Source of the DNA: Rhodococcus triatomae BKS 15-14
GTDB taxonomy: Bacteria > Actinomycetota > Actinomycetes > Mycobacteriales > Mycobacteriaceae
NCBI GenBank assembly: GCA_000341795.1
Contig: AODO01000014.1
Location: forward strand, 172,150 to 236,149
DNA: 64,000 nucleotides
Reading direction: 5' to 3'
Shown piece by piece: positions 1 to 24,647 of the stretch. Every line of letters starts with the position of its first letter. Position 1 is the stretch's first letter. A model generated the notes under the pieces. The model was not told where the DNA came from and searched no databases. It saw only the letters and a list, made by a program, of their open reading frames with translations. A program made the translations under genes and the position numbers.

Positions 1-16501
<16,501 letters not shown>

Positions 16502-16509
16502 CAGGTGAA

Positions 16510-16545
16510 CGAGAAGGGCCCCGCCGGGAGGCGGGGCCCTTCTCG
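16510..16545. terminator. Bidirectional terminator between NRPS and exporter operon
   Basis: Perfect 16-bp inverted repeat (16,510-16,525 with 16,530-16,545, loop GGGA) starting 9 bp after the NRPS stop. It lies between two convergent transcription units, so it probably serves both. There is no clear T tract, as is common in high-GC actinobacteria. Confidence 0.85.
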
Positions 16546-16596
16546 TCTGCGTCTGCGTGCCCGACGACCGGGTCGAACCGGTCGTGCAGGAGGTGT

Positions 16597-17460
16597 CTAG
16601 GCCGGGGTGCCCGCAGCCTTCCGGTAACCGCGGATCGCGGGCCATGCGAACAGCACGATCGCGCCCACGGACCACAGGACGGTCTTGATCAGTGGCTCGG
16701 CGACCGGACCACCGAGGCTCAGGCCCCGCATGGCGTCGATCGCGGTCGACATCGGCTGGTTCTCCACGAAACCCTGCAGCCAGGTCGGGTACGCCGCAGT
16801 CGGCACGAATCCCGAGTTGAAGAACATCAGCAGCGTGCAGACCAGGGACAGCAGTTCGACCAGGGGGATCTTGGCGGCGTTCACCGCGAGCGCGGTCACC
16901 ATCGTCGCGAAGCCGAGACCCATCAACAGAGGCACGCACATCAGCGCGAGTCCCGCGATGGGTCCCTGGCCGAACCGGAACCCGAGCACCATGCCGACGG
17001 CGATGATCAGGACCGTCGTCAGCACGATCCGGACCGCCTCCGAGATGAGCCGGCTGATGAGGCCCGAGGCTCGGTGCACGGGCAGAACCCAGAACCGGCT
17101 CAGCAGCCCGCGATGCCACTCCATCTTCAGTTCCATGCCACTGGCCATCGAACCGAACATCGACCCGACCAGCGCGATCATCGGCGCATAGCCGTACACA
17201 CTCGGGATCCCGGTCGCCTTGGTCACCGAGCTGCCCAGCACCGCGTTGAACATCAGCAGCATGATCGCGGGGTAGCCGATCGCCTGGAGCATCGTGAAGG
17301 GATCACGCATCCACCGCGTCATCAGGCGCTTGGCCTGCAGCAGGCTGTGCGTGACCATCGCCTGCCGGGAGTCCTCCGGATACGCCTCGGTGGTCGGGAC
17401 GAACGTGATGTCGGTGAGGGCGCCCTCGGGGCGGCGCTCGTGTGTCGGTGCGGTGGTCAC
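16597..17460 (-). CDS. ABC-2 type transporter permease, DrrB/DrrC-like
   Basis: Integral membrane subunit of a drug or lipid exporter, 287 aa. A soluble N-terminus of about 40 residues is followed by roughly six hydrophobic segments (for example around AIGYPAIMLLMFNAVLG and LVCTLLMFFNSGFVP). The proline- and glycine-containing FNSGFVPTAAYP loop is typical of ABC-2 permeases of daunorubicin-resistance type. The frame stays open upstream, but GTG at 17,460 overlaps the upstream permease stop as GTGA, indicating translational coupling and marking the likely start. Last gene of a three-gene minus-strand operon convergent with the NRPS. A role in exporting the NRPS product is inferred from position only. 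Confidence 0.88.
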   Translation of the reverse strand: MTTAPTHERRPEGALTDITFVPTTEAYPEDSRQAMVTHSLLQAKRLMTRWMRDPFTMLQAIGYPAIMLLMFNAVLGSSVTKATGIPSVYGYAPMIALVGSMFGSMASGMELKMEWHRGLLSRFWVLPVHRASGLISRLISEAVRIVLTTVLIIAVGMVLGFRFGQGPIAGLALMCVPLLMGLGFATMVTALAVNAAKIPLVELLSLVCTLLMFFNSGFVPTAAYPTWLQGFVENQPMSTAIDAMRGLSLGGPVAEPLIKTVLWSVGAIVLFAWPAIRGYRKAAGTPA

Positions 17461-18308
17461 TTCCGCCTCACATTCGCCCACACCGTGATCGGCGTGATGA
17501 CCACGAACAGGCCGACGCACCACAGGATCGCGGGGGTCATCAGGTGCAGGGTCGCGCTGCCGTCCGCGATGGCCCGCATGGAGATCGAGAACTGGGAGAT
17601 CGGCTGGTTCCGGACGAACCACTGCGACCATTCCGGGAACTGGGCCACCGGCACGAAGCCGGCGGAGAACATGCCGAGGATCAGCTGGGGGATGGTCAGC
17701 GCCTGGCTGGTCCGCTCCGGGCTCCGGGTCAGCGTGCCGATCAGGTCACCGCCCAGGGAGAGCGTCATCGCGATGGCCAGCGACATCGCGACGAACAGGG
17801 CCGCGCTCCCCACGCCGCCGGTGAAGCGGAACCCGATGATGTGGCCGTACGCCAGCGCCGCGATCAGCGAGATCGTGCAGTGCACGAACGACGCCGACAT
17901 CCGGGATGCCAGAGGGACACCAGCGAACACCGGCATCGTCTGGAACCGGGCGTTCATGCCGTTGACGGCTTCCTGCGCCGCCTTGCCCGCCGCGGAGATG
18001 GCGGTGAACGCCATCGCCTGCAGCACGATGATCGGCATGACGAACTGCGAGTAGTCGACGCCCTGGAACGACATCACGAACCGCAGTGGGAGGTAGAAAC
18101 CGACCGTGAAGATCGCCGGCGCCAGGACGGCGATGAAGAACCCGCCGGTCGTCCACATCCGCCGGAGGTTGCGGCCGGTCAACGCGAACCATTGACCGGT
18201 GACCGACAGTTCCGGCCTGCGGTGCCTGCCGACCCGTTCGACGGCCTGGGACTTCGGTTCGGGTGGGGTGTCGTCGGACTGTGCAGTGCCCGCCGCGATC
18301 GCCGTCAC
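17457..18308 (-). CDS. ABC-2 type transporter permease, DrrB/DrrC-like
   Basis: Second membrane subunit, 283 aa, paralogous to the downstream permease: both have a cytosolic N-terminal segment, about six membrane spans and a SAGFVPVAQFPEWSQWFVRNQP loop matching NSGFVPTAAYPTWLQGFVENQP in its partner. Such pairs form a heterodimeric channel served by one ATPase. The GTG start at 18,308 overlaps the stop of the ATPase gene by 4 bp, and its own stop overlaps the next gene by 4 bp, so the three are surely co-translated. The substrate cannot be read from the sequence. Confidence 0.9.
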   Translation of the reverse strand: MTAIAAGTAQSDDTPPEPKSQAVERVGRHRRPELSVTGQWFALTGRNLRRMWTTGGFFIAVLAPAIFTVGFYLPLRFVMSFQGVDYSQFVMPIIVLQAMAFTAISAAGKAAQEAVNGMNARFQTMPVFAGVPLASRMSASFVHCTISLIAALAYGHIIGFRFTGGVGSAALFVAMSLAIAMTLSLGGDLIGTLTRSPERTSQALTIPQLILGMFSAGFVPVAQFPEWSQWFVRNQPISQFSISMRAIADGSATLHLMTPAILWCVGLFVVITPITVWANVRRK

Positions 18309-19282
18309 GAGGCCGCGCTCTCTTCGATGCTCTCCTCGGTGGGCTGACCGGTCAGCGCGAGGAACACGTCGTCGAGCGACGGACGCCGCAACGCGATGTC
18401 CGCCAACGGCACCCTCGAGATGTCGAGCCGGCGCAGGACCTCGGCGAGCGTCTGCGCGCCGTACTGGGCCGGGATGGAGAGTCGGTCGTGGCCGGTGGCG
18501 GTGACGTACTCCGGCGGCACGAGGCTGGTCAGCACGGCGTGCACACGGGGCAGGTCGGCGATGCTGAGCGGGACGACCTCGCAGTAGCTGCCGCCGGTGC
18601 GTTCCTTCAGTTCGTCGGCGGTGCCCTCGGCGATCACGGTGCCCTTGTCGATCACGACGATGTTGTCACTGAGCACGTCCGCCTCTTCGAGGTACTGCGT
18701 GGTCAGAAGGATCGTGATGCCCTGCTCCTTGAGGGTGGAGACGAGCGACCACACACTCTGGCGGCTGCGTGGATCGAGGCCGGTCGTCGGTTCGTCGAGG
18801 AAGACGACCTCCGGCCGGGTGACGAGCCCGCACGCGATGTCGACGCGGCGACGCATGCCTCCCGAGTACCCGGCGACCTTCCGCTCGGCGGCGTACTCCA
18901 GGTCGAACTGGCGCAACAGCTCGTCGGCGCGGGCCTTCGCCGACTGGCGGTTCAATCCCATCAGCCGTCCGAACAGGACCAGGTTCTCCCGTGCGGTCAG
19001 TTGCTCGTCGAGCGCCGCGTACTGGCCGGTCATCATGATGGAGCGCCGTACGGCAGGTGCCTGCGTCACGACGTCGTGGCCGGCGACGATCGCGCGCCCC
19101 GAGTCCGGGCGCAGCAGGGTCGACAGCACGTTGACCGTCGTCGTCTTGCCTGCGCCGTTGGGGCCGAGAACACCGAGAACAGTGCCGCGAGGCACCTCGA
19201 AGCTGACCCCCCTGAGCGCCTGCACTTCCCCGAAGGACTTGCGGATGCCCTCGACCAGGACGGCAGAGTGGGGTGTGGACAT
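18305..19282 (-). CDS. ABC transporter ATP-binding protein, DrrA-like
   Basis: Nucleotide-binding subunit, 325 aa, with Walker A GPNGAGKTTT, signature YSGGMRRRVDIA, Walker B VVFLDEPTTGLD and the H-loop position replaced by Gln (LLTTQYLEEAD), as is usual in DrrA-type ATPases. A C-terminal domain of about 100 residues after the ATPase core ends in RRPSLDDVFLALTG, the hallmark of the DrrA subfamily. ATG at 19,282 begins MSTPHSAVLVEGIRKSFG. The open frame continues upstream as codon-bias shadow and is not coding. First gene of the exporter operon. The 279-bp gap to the divergent glycosyltransferase must carry its promoter. Confidence 0.93.
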   Translation of the reverse strand: MSTPHSAVLVEGIRKSFGEVQALRGVSFEVPRGTVLGVLGPNGAGKTTTVNVLSTLLRPDSGRAIVAGHDVVTQAPAVRRSIMMTGQYAALDEQLTARENLVLFGRLMGLNRQSAKARADELLRQFDLEYAAERKVAGYSGGMRRRVDIACGLVTRPEVVFLDEPTTGLDPRSRQSVWSLVSTLKEQGITILLTTQYLEEADVLSDNIVVIDKGTVIAEGTADELKERTGGSYCEVVPLSIADLPRVHAVLTSLVPPEYVTATGHDRLSIPAQYGAQTLAEVLRRLDISRVPLADIALRRPSLDDVFLALTGQPTEESIEESAAS

Positions 19283-19548
19283 GCCAGCGAGTATGTCACG
19301 CGCAGGTTGCCTCGGAGGCTGTCTGGGCGAAGTACGTGCGAACGTCGGGTGACTGGTGAACTGGCCGGTAACGTACCTCCCCCGACGTGCGATACGCAGC
19401 GCCGACGCCGGGAACGACGTGGAGATCCGGTGCCGGTTCTCGACGCGGCCAGGGGCTTCCCACGGCTGTGCGCGATCGGTCCCCGTACCGGTGTCGTGTG
19501 ACCGACCGACACCGTGCGGATCCGAACCCCGAGGCATCGGGGTCCCCC

Positions 19549-19554
19549 TACATT
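19549..19554 (+). promoter_or_regulatory. Candidate -10 box, probably giving a leaderless transcript
   Basis: TACATT ends 7 bp before the GTG at 19,562, so transcription would begin at or next to the start codon. No Shine-Dalgarno sequence lies between. No good -35 box is visible 17 bp upstream. Confidence 0.4.
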
Positions 19555-19561
19555 GCCTCCT

Positions 19562-20455
19562 GTGACTCTGCCCACCCTGTCCGTCGTCATCCCCACGTTC
19601 AACGAATCGCGCACGATCGCCGCCGCCGTCGAGAGGCTGCTGCGGCAGATCGACAGAATCGACGAGATCATCGTCGTCGAGAACAACTCGACGGACGGGA
19701 CCGCGGCCGTGGTGGCCGCGCTGCTGCCCAGATCGCCGAAGCTGACGATGATCGTGGAGCGGACACCGGGATTGATCGCGGCGCGAAACGCCGGCGTCGA
19801 TGCGGCGAAGTCGGAGATCATCGCGCGCATCGACGCCGACACACAGGTACACGACGGATGGGCCGCGGCGATCACGGACTTCTTCGAGAACGCCCCGGCC
19901 GACGTCGGTGCGGTGACCGGGCCGCTGGTCCCGCACGACACTCCGCCGAGCTTCCGCACGATCTTCGTCAAGGGGCAGGACACCCGGATCGCCCAGGCGC
20001 TCGCCAGGTCGGACGACCCGCGCGCAGTCCACGGCATCGAGGCGGTCCGCGGTCCGAACATGGCGTTTCGTCGGTCGGTGTGGCACGAGGTGCGGGACTT
20101 GCTGACCAGCCGCACCGATGTGTACGAGGACCTCGACTTCGCGCTGTGTGTGCAGAAGGCGGGACATCGTCTCGCGTGTGTCGTGGGCATGCGCGCCGAC
20201 GTGTCGGGACGCAGGTTCCTCACCAGCCGCAAGTCCTACTGGCAATACACTGCGCAGCTTCCTCGCACCTGGGAGGTGCACGGCAACGACCAGCGTGCGC
20301 GTGTGAGCCGGAAGGAGATGTGGTCGAACAGGATCGTGTACTGCATCTACTGGATCCCGAACAGGGCCTACGATCCCGCGGCGCGGAAATACTCTGCGGG
20401 GCGGATCTTCACCAAGCGTGACGAGCTGGTCATCCCCACCGCCACCGACAGGTAG
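19562..20455 (+). CDS. Family 2 glycosyltransferase
   Basis: GT-A fold glycosyltransferase, 297 aa. The N-terminus has the GT2 nucleotide-sugar fold (LSVVIPTFNES, VENNSTDGT) and a DxD metal-binding motif (ARIDADTQ near residue 85). A second acidic motif, YEDLDFALCV near residue 190, may supply the base. No membrane span, so cytosolic or peripheral. GTG at 19,562 is chosen because the paralogue at 20,548-21,444 starts at the same place (MALPTLSV). An upstream in-frame GTG at 19,514 would add 16 unconserved residues. Acceptor and sugar are unknown. Convergent with its paralogue 92 bp away. Confidence 0.85.
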   Translation: MTLPTLSVVIPTFNESRTIAAAVERLLRQIDRIDEIIVVENNSTDGTAAVVAALLPRSPKLTMIVERTPGLIAARNAGVDAAKSEIIARIDADTQVHDGWAAAITDFFENAPADVGAVTGPLVPHDTPPSFRTIFVKGQDTRIAQALARSDDPRAVHGIEAVRGPNMAFRRSVWHEVRDLLTSRTDVYEDLDFALCVQKAGHRLACVVGMRADVSGRRFLTSRKSYWQYTAQLPRTWEVHGNDQRARVSRKEMWSNRIVYCIYWIPNRAYDPAARKYSAGRIFTKRDELVIPTATDR

Positions 20456-20502
20456 GGGGAAGCGGTCCGGTAGTGCCCGGTTGTCGGTGAGCCTTCCGGT
20501 GC

Positions 20503-20521
20503 GACACGAATTCGGCGTGTC
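20503..20521. terminator. Weak hairpin between convergent glycosyltransferase genes
   Basis: Six-bp inverted repeat GACACG/CGTGTC with a 7-base loop in the 92-bp gap between two convergent genes. Position favours a terminator, but the stem is short. Confidence 0.3.
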
Positions 20522-20547
20522 CACGAGCAGTCGGGTCCTCGGACGAC

Positions 20548-21444
20548 TCAGTTCGACGAGGCGGATCCGATCTCACCGGTGATCCGGTCCTGTTCGGGGG
20601 TGAACATCCGACCGAACGAGAACCGTTGTGACTGTGGGTTGTATGCCCGAGTCGGCAGCCACGTGACCAGATGAACAGCGCGGTTGTTCCAGACCTCCAG
20701 GCGAGTGGCGCGAGCCTCGTGTGCCATTCCGTGCGCCTTGTACGTTCGGGTCAACAGGTTCGTGTAGCGCCAGTACGACACCGGGTTGGTGCGGAAGCGC
20801 CGGGCCGATGTCTCGGCCTTCATCCCGAGGATGAAGGCGATCGAGAAGTCGCGCCGTCGGACACACAGCGACAGGTCGAGATCGTCGTGGATGTCCGTGC
20901 GATCGGAGACGGCGTCTCGCACGGACGACCACGCAGACTTGCGAATCACCATGTTTCCGCCCGGCGCCATCCCGAGTCCGACGACCGAGATGCCATCACT
21001 CGACGCGGCACGTGCTCGTGCGATCAGCCGGTCGTTGGAGTTGGCGAACACCTTTCGGAACGGTGAGTCGAACGGCAGGAGCGGACCGGTGGCGACGCCG
21101 ACCGTCTCCGGTGCTGCGGCGAAGAAATCTCGGATGGCGAGCGCCCATCCAGGTTGTGCGAGGGTGTCGGCATCGAGGCGTGCGATGACGTCGGATGTGG
21201 AGGCATCCAGGCCGGCGTTGCGGGCAAAACTCACACCGCGTCGCGACTCGTTCACCAGGCGAAGTTTGGGCTGAGATTCCAGGAGTTCGCGAACGACGTC
21301 CTCGGTGCGGTCGGTCGAGTTGTTGTTGACCACCACGATCTCGTCGATCTCGTCGATCTGGGCGAAGAGATGATCGAGGGTCGCTGCGATGGTGTCTTCC
21401 TCGTTGAAGGCAGGAACGATCACGGAAAGCGTGGGAAGCGCCAT
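20548..21444 (-). CDS. Family 2 glycosyltransferase, paralogue of 19,562-20,455
   Basis: GT2 enzyme of 298 aa with LSVIVPAFNEED, VNNNSTDRT and DxD motif ARLDADTL, then IHDDLDLSLCV. It aligns along its whole length with the convergent neighbour: same length, and shared motifs VRDxxxxRTD, R(R)FxT, SYWxYT and RAYxPxxxxxSxGRxFT. The pair therefore arose by duplication with inversion. ATG at 21,444 is used. The substrate is unknown. The C-terminal half of both is unusual for small GT2 enzymes and may bind a shared acceptor. Confidence 0.87.
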   Translation of the reverse strand: MALPTLSVIVPAFNEEDTIAATLDHLFAQIDEIDEIVVVNNNSTDRTEDVVRELLESQPKLRLVNESRRGVSFARNAGLDASTSDVIARLDADTLAQPGWALAIRDFFAAAPETVGVATGPLLPFDSPFRKVFANSNDRLIARARAASSDGISVVGLGMAPGGNMVIRKSAWSSVRDAVSDRTDIHDDLDLSLCVRRRDFSIAFILGMKAETSARRFRTNPVSYWRYTNLLTRTYKAHGMAHEARATRLEVWNNRAVHLVTWLPTRAYNPQSQRFSFGRMFTPEQDRITGEIGSASSN

Positions 21445-21614
21445 GAGCGCACAGATTATAGGTGTCGGGCCAGTTGGACGAAGGCGAAACGCTCATGATC
21501 GGTCGAATTTGTAGTGGCGGTTGAGCTCCTGCTCGAGTTTCCCGATACTGCTACGTCATGGACGATCGCGACGGCCGCGTGTCGTGATCGGGCCTGGATC
21601 GGGAGGGCGGTTCG

Positions 21615-22604
21615 GTGGGGGAGTGTGACGAGGAGGCCTCCTCGCGGCCGAGCAGCGATCGTGCGCCTGCAGCACGGATCGTCGACCACCCCGCCGATGC
21701 CGTGGAGGGCCGCCGGCACGTGCAGCCGGGTCTGGTGTCGGTGATCGTTCCCGTGCGGAACGGACGTCGGTTCATCGACGAGCAGCTACACGCGCTCGCC
21801 GATCAGGACTTCGCCGGGCACTGGGAGGTGATCGTCAGCGACAACGGTTCGACGGACGGCATCCGCGAACACCTGGAGTCGCACCCGGTGCGGTCCACGC
21901 TCGCTCTGACGTACGTCGACGGTTCCGCTCGTGACGGCGTCTCGTATGCCCGCAACGCGGGTGTGCGCGCCGCGCGCGGCGACCTGCTCGTGTTCTTCGA
22001 TGCCGACGATCGCGTCCGGCCCGATTGCCTGAGCAGGCTCGTCGACACCGCACAGGATTTCGACGCGGTGTCCGGTGCGCTGGTGACGACCGAGATCAAC
22101 AGCGCTGCCGTCGCCGGAGGCCGGCGGATGTTCCCACCGGATCACCCGTGGGAGCTGGCACCGGGGATCCCGTCGCTGCCCGGCGCCAATCACGCGGTGT
22201 GGCGCCACGCCTACGACAGGACGGGCGGCTGGGACGAGTGCATGACGGCATCGGAGGACAACGACTTCGCGTGGCGACTGCAACGCGCCGGATTCACGAT
22301 CGGGCACAGCGCAGGCGCGATCGTCGACTACCGCCTCCGTGGTCCCTGTCGCGAAGTCTGGCGACAAGGGACGGCGTACGGGCGAGGCGAAGTCGACATG
22401 CGCGTGAAACATGCCGGCGACGAGTTGTTTCCGGCGTTCCCGGATCCGCTCCGATTTCCGCTCACCGTGCTCGGGTTCATCGCGAAGAATCCGCTGTTGC
22501 CGATGCGCGTCACGCGAACTCCGCGGCGGTACTGGCTCTTCTCGCTCGCGTACGAGGTCGGGCGAATTCGCGGCAGTGTGCGGCATCGAGTGCTCTGCAT
22601 TTGA
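21615..22604 (+). CDS. Family 2 glycosyltransferase
   Basis: GT2 family protein, 329 aa from GTG 21,615. About 40 poorly conserved residues precede the fold (VSVIVPVRNG, SDNGSTDG), then the FFDADDRV DxD motif near residue 130 and a GGWDECMTASEDNDFAWRLQ segment typical of GT2 acceptor and base regions. The start is uncertain, because the real N-terminus could lie nearer to VQPGLVSV at about 21,720. It is more distant from the two convergent paralogues than they are from each other. The acyltransferase gene follows after 39 bp on the same strand, so the two may be cotranscribed. Confidence 0.8.
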   Translation: MGECDEEASSRPSSDRAPAARIVDHPADAVEGRRHVQPGLVSVIVPVRNGRRFIDEQLHALADQDFAGHWEVIVSDNGSTDGIREHLESHPVRSTLALTYVDGSARDGVSYARNAGVRAARGDLLVFFDADDRVRPDCLSRLVDTAQDFDAVSGALVTTEINSAAVAGGRRMFPPDHPWELAPGIPSLPGANHAVWRHAYDRTGGWDECMTASEDNDFAWRLQRAGFTIGHSAGAIVDYRLRGPCREVWRQGTAYGRGEVDMRVKHAGDELFPAFPDPLRFPLTVLGFIAKNPLLPMRVTRTPRRYWLFSLAYEVGRIRGSVRHRVLCI

Positions 22605-22643
22605 CAACGCGCCGTCACCGGCACACCACGTATGTTCGGAGGC

Positions 22644-24053
22644 ATGGGGGAATACAACGGCCGTTCGGGGCTGCCGATCGCTGCACGGGACGCTGCCAAC
22701 ATCTACGGGGAGACGGATCGGAGCCCGGCCACGATCGTCGACGCGTACGTGTTCGACGGTGCGGGCCGTCGGGTGACCGAGGACCAGGTGCTGGAGTGGA
22801 TGGCAGCGCGCACACACGCGTCTCCGGTGCTCACGTCCACCCTGCGGAGGGCGTGGGCGGACCTCGAGTACCCACGGTGGGTTCAGGATCCGGCATTCGA
22901 CCTGCGTGACCACGTGACGGTCGTCCCGGGCGACACCGACTGGGAGAGCGCGCGCTGGATCCTTGCAGGCCTCGTCCACGCCCGCATGGATCTGGCCAGG
23001 CCCCCGTGGGGGATGACGGTGATGCAGGGGGTCTCCGGCCTGGGCGCGGGCATCCCGGACGACGCGACGCTCGTCGTCCTCCGGTTTCACCACTCGATCG
23101 GCGACGCGGTCGCGACGGCAGCGCTGGCCCGGCAGCTTTTCGCCATCCGACCAGCCGAGGCCCCGAGCCCTTCGCCAGTCCGCGGCGGATGGAGCCCGCC
23201 GCCGGTGGTCGCACTGCCCCGGAACCTGGTGCGGTACGGATCCGCCCTGGTCGCGGGCATCCTGACGGCGCAGCTGGAGGATCGTGCCGTCCGAAGGGGT
23301 GAACTCGCGTCGGAGGGACCGAGCCCACGCACCCGGTTCAACCGCAAGCTGGCGGGAGTACCGCGGTTGGCGGTGCTCCATTTCGATCTCGCCGAGTTGC
23401 GTGCCGTCCGCGCGTCGGTCGAGGGAGCGACGATCAACGACGTCGTACTCACCGTGGTCGGTGGAGCGATGGTCGCCTACCTGTCCGAGACCGGTGAACG
23501 GCCTGCCGGCTCGCTCAGTACCAAGATGCCGATTGCGCTCACGGACGACGACGTGGATTCGGCGAACAAGTTCGCGCTGGCGCTGGTCGACCTGCACACC
23601 GACGTGGAATCGGTGCGCGACCGGCTGCGTCTGGTGAGCGGCTCGACCCGCGCTGCGAAGGAGCGGCAGAAACATCCCGTGGTGGCGGCCCGCCGTGGCA
23701 ACGTCCGCCGGATCCCGGCGTTCGCGACCCGCTTCCTCGGATTCCGGGCACCGCGTTCCGAGGAGGAGGACGGCGCCACCCGGACCGGCAATACACTGAT
23801 CTCGAATGTCCCGAGTGGCTGCGCCGGTGCGACGTTCTGCGGTGCACCGATCGTCGCGACCTTCGGCATGCTCACGCTCTCCGACGGCGACCGTATCGCG
23901 CATTTCGTGTCGTCGGTCGGCGAGCGGCTGTCGCTGACGGTGACCGTGGACAGCACCGCCATGCCGGACCTCGACCGCTACGAACGGCTGCTGCGGCGCG
24001 AGTACGACAAACTCCGGACGGACGTCCGGGACGAGGCGTCGTCGACGCCCTGA
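22644..24053 (+). CDS. Wax ester synthase/diacylglycerol acyltransferase family protein (WS/DGAT)
   Basis: O-acyltransferase of the bacterial WS/DGAT family, about 469 aa, the usual length. It carries the catalytic HHSIGDA (HHxxxDx) motif near residue 150 and the family's conserved PxSxLN-type C-terminal region, seen as NTLISNVPSG followed by GAPIVATFGM. Members transfer acyl-CoA to alcohols, diacylglycerol or other hydroxyl acceptors, including trehalose and polyketide lipids. ATG 22,644 lies 7 bp after a possible -10 box TATGTT (22,631-22,636), suggesting a leaderless start. An in-frame ATG at 22,632 is the alternative. Its place beside an NRPS and glycosyltransferases allows a role in acylating a lipopeptide, but storage-lipid synthesis is equally possible. 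Confidence 0.82.
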   Translation: MGEYNGRSGLPIAARDAANIYGETDRSPATIVDAYVFDGAGRRVTEDQVLEWMAARTHASPVLTSTLRRAWADLEYPRWVQDPAFDLRDHVTVVPGDTDWESARWILAGLVHARMDLARPPWGMTVMQGVSGLGAGIPDDATLVVLRFHHSIGDAVATAALARQLFAIRPAEAPSPSPVRGGWSPPPVVALPRNLVRYGSALVAGILTAQLEDRAVRRGELASEGPSPRTRFNRKLAGVPRLAVLHFDLAELRAVRASVEGATINDVVLTVVGGAMVAYLSETGERPAGSLSTKMPIALTDDDVDSANKFALALVDLHTDVESVRDRLRLVSGSTRAAKERQKHPVVAARRGNVRRIPAFATRFLGFRAPRSEEEDGATRTGNTLISNVPSGCAGATFCGAPIVATFGMLTLSDGDRIAHFVSSVGERLSLTVTVDSTAMPDLDRYERLLRREYDKLRTDVRDEASSTP

Positions 24054-24086
24054 TGCTCACCGCTCACCGCCTCGGCCCGACCGGCG

Positions 24087-24560
24087 TCACGCCGGGGTGA
24101 CCCACACGGTGATGTCCGCGTGCACGACCTCGACCCCAGCCCGGTCCAGGATGGAGACCGGAACGACGAGGTCGACACCCTCGGTGTCGCCGAACTCGGG
24201 CACGGTGGGTAGCTCGGCGACGGCACGGAGCCCGGTCGACGCCTTGGTCAGGTACTGCGTGTGCATGGCTTTCGGAATCCACCGATGTGTGGGAGGGACG
24301 GTCGCCTCGGCGAGCATTCCCATCGCGGCCTCGGCGAGGTTGCAGGCCGCGATCGCGTGGAAGGTGCCGATGTGGTTGCGCACGCCCCACCACTTGGGGG
24401 CCCGCACCTCGCAGCGGCCGGGTTCGAGCGCCACCACCCGCGGCAGCACCGACGCGAAGTAGGACACTCGCGCGCACATCCCGACGGAGAACAGGATGGA
24501 GCCCAGCATGTTGCCGGGAAGCCGCTGCCACGCGCGGTAGGTGGGTGTCACGGTTGTCAT
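24087..24560 (-). CDS. DUF4442 hotdog-fold protein, putative thioesterase
   Basis: Protein of 157 aa resembling the DUF4442 branch of the hotdog thioesterase superfamily, with the RNHIGTFHAIAACNLAEAAMG stretch that forms the hotdog helix. The Asn-His and downstream Glu could serve in catalysis, but no specific activity can be claimed. Hotdog thioesterases cleave acyl-CoA or acyl-ACP. Convergent with the acyltransferase gene (33 bp gap) and divergent from the S10 operon. An inverted repeat sits 8 bp upstream of its ATG. Confidence 0.75.
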   Translation of the reverse strand: MTTVTPTYRAWQRLPGNMLGSILFSVGMCARVSYFASVLPRVVALEPGRCEVRAPKWWGVRNHIGTFHAIAACNLAEAAMGMLAEATVPPTHRWIPKAMHTQYLTKASTGLRAVAELPTVPEFGDTEGVDLVVPVSILDRAGVEVVHADITVWVTPA

Positions 24561-24568
24561 GGCCAGAC

Positions 24569-24584
24569 CTTACTCGAAAGTAAG
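24569..24584. promoter_or_regulatory. Inverted repeat CTTACT-N4-AGTAAG, candidate operator
   Basis: Perfect 6-bp arms with a 4-bp spacer, 8 bp upstream of the DUF4442 start and about 30 bp upstream of the S10 -35 box. Size and symmetry suit a TetR-type dimer. It overlaps the region where the DUF4442 promoter must lie. Confidence 0.5.
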
Positions 24585-24613
24585 ATTGCCGCAGGGGTGT
24601 GACCCGTTCGGAT

Positions 24614-24642
24614 TTGAAGTCCCGGGCGAACTCCGGCATACT
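24614..24642 (+). promoter_or_regulatory. S10 operon promoter
   Basis: -35 TTGAAG (24,614-24,619), 17-bp spacer, -10 CATACT (24,637-24,642). GGTTGCCTG begins 5 bp after the -10 box, exactly as in the rplN and rpsH promoters. The spacer half next to the -10 is identical over 13 bp to that of the infA promoter. Confidence 0.7.
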
Positions 24643-24647
24643 GGTCG

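Noticed and set aside
18305..20524. Very long minus-strand open frame extending the ABC ATPase to 739 aa
   Set aside because: Only the part from 19,282 resembles DrrA. The rest is a codon-bias shadow lying opposite a real glycosyltransferase gene.
22601..22606. Perfect -35 box TTGACA for the acyltransferase
   Set aside because: It lies 24 bp from the best -10 candidate, well outside the normal spacing, and overlaps the stop of the preceding gene.
21786..23903. 705-aa minus-strand open frame opposite the glycosyltransferase and acyltransferase
   Set aside because: Arg/Gly/His-rich translation without domains; a GC-bias shadow.
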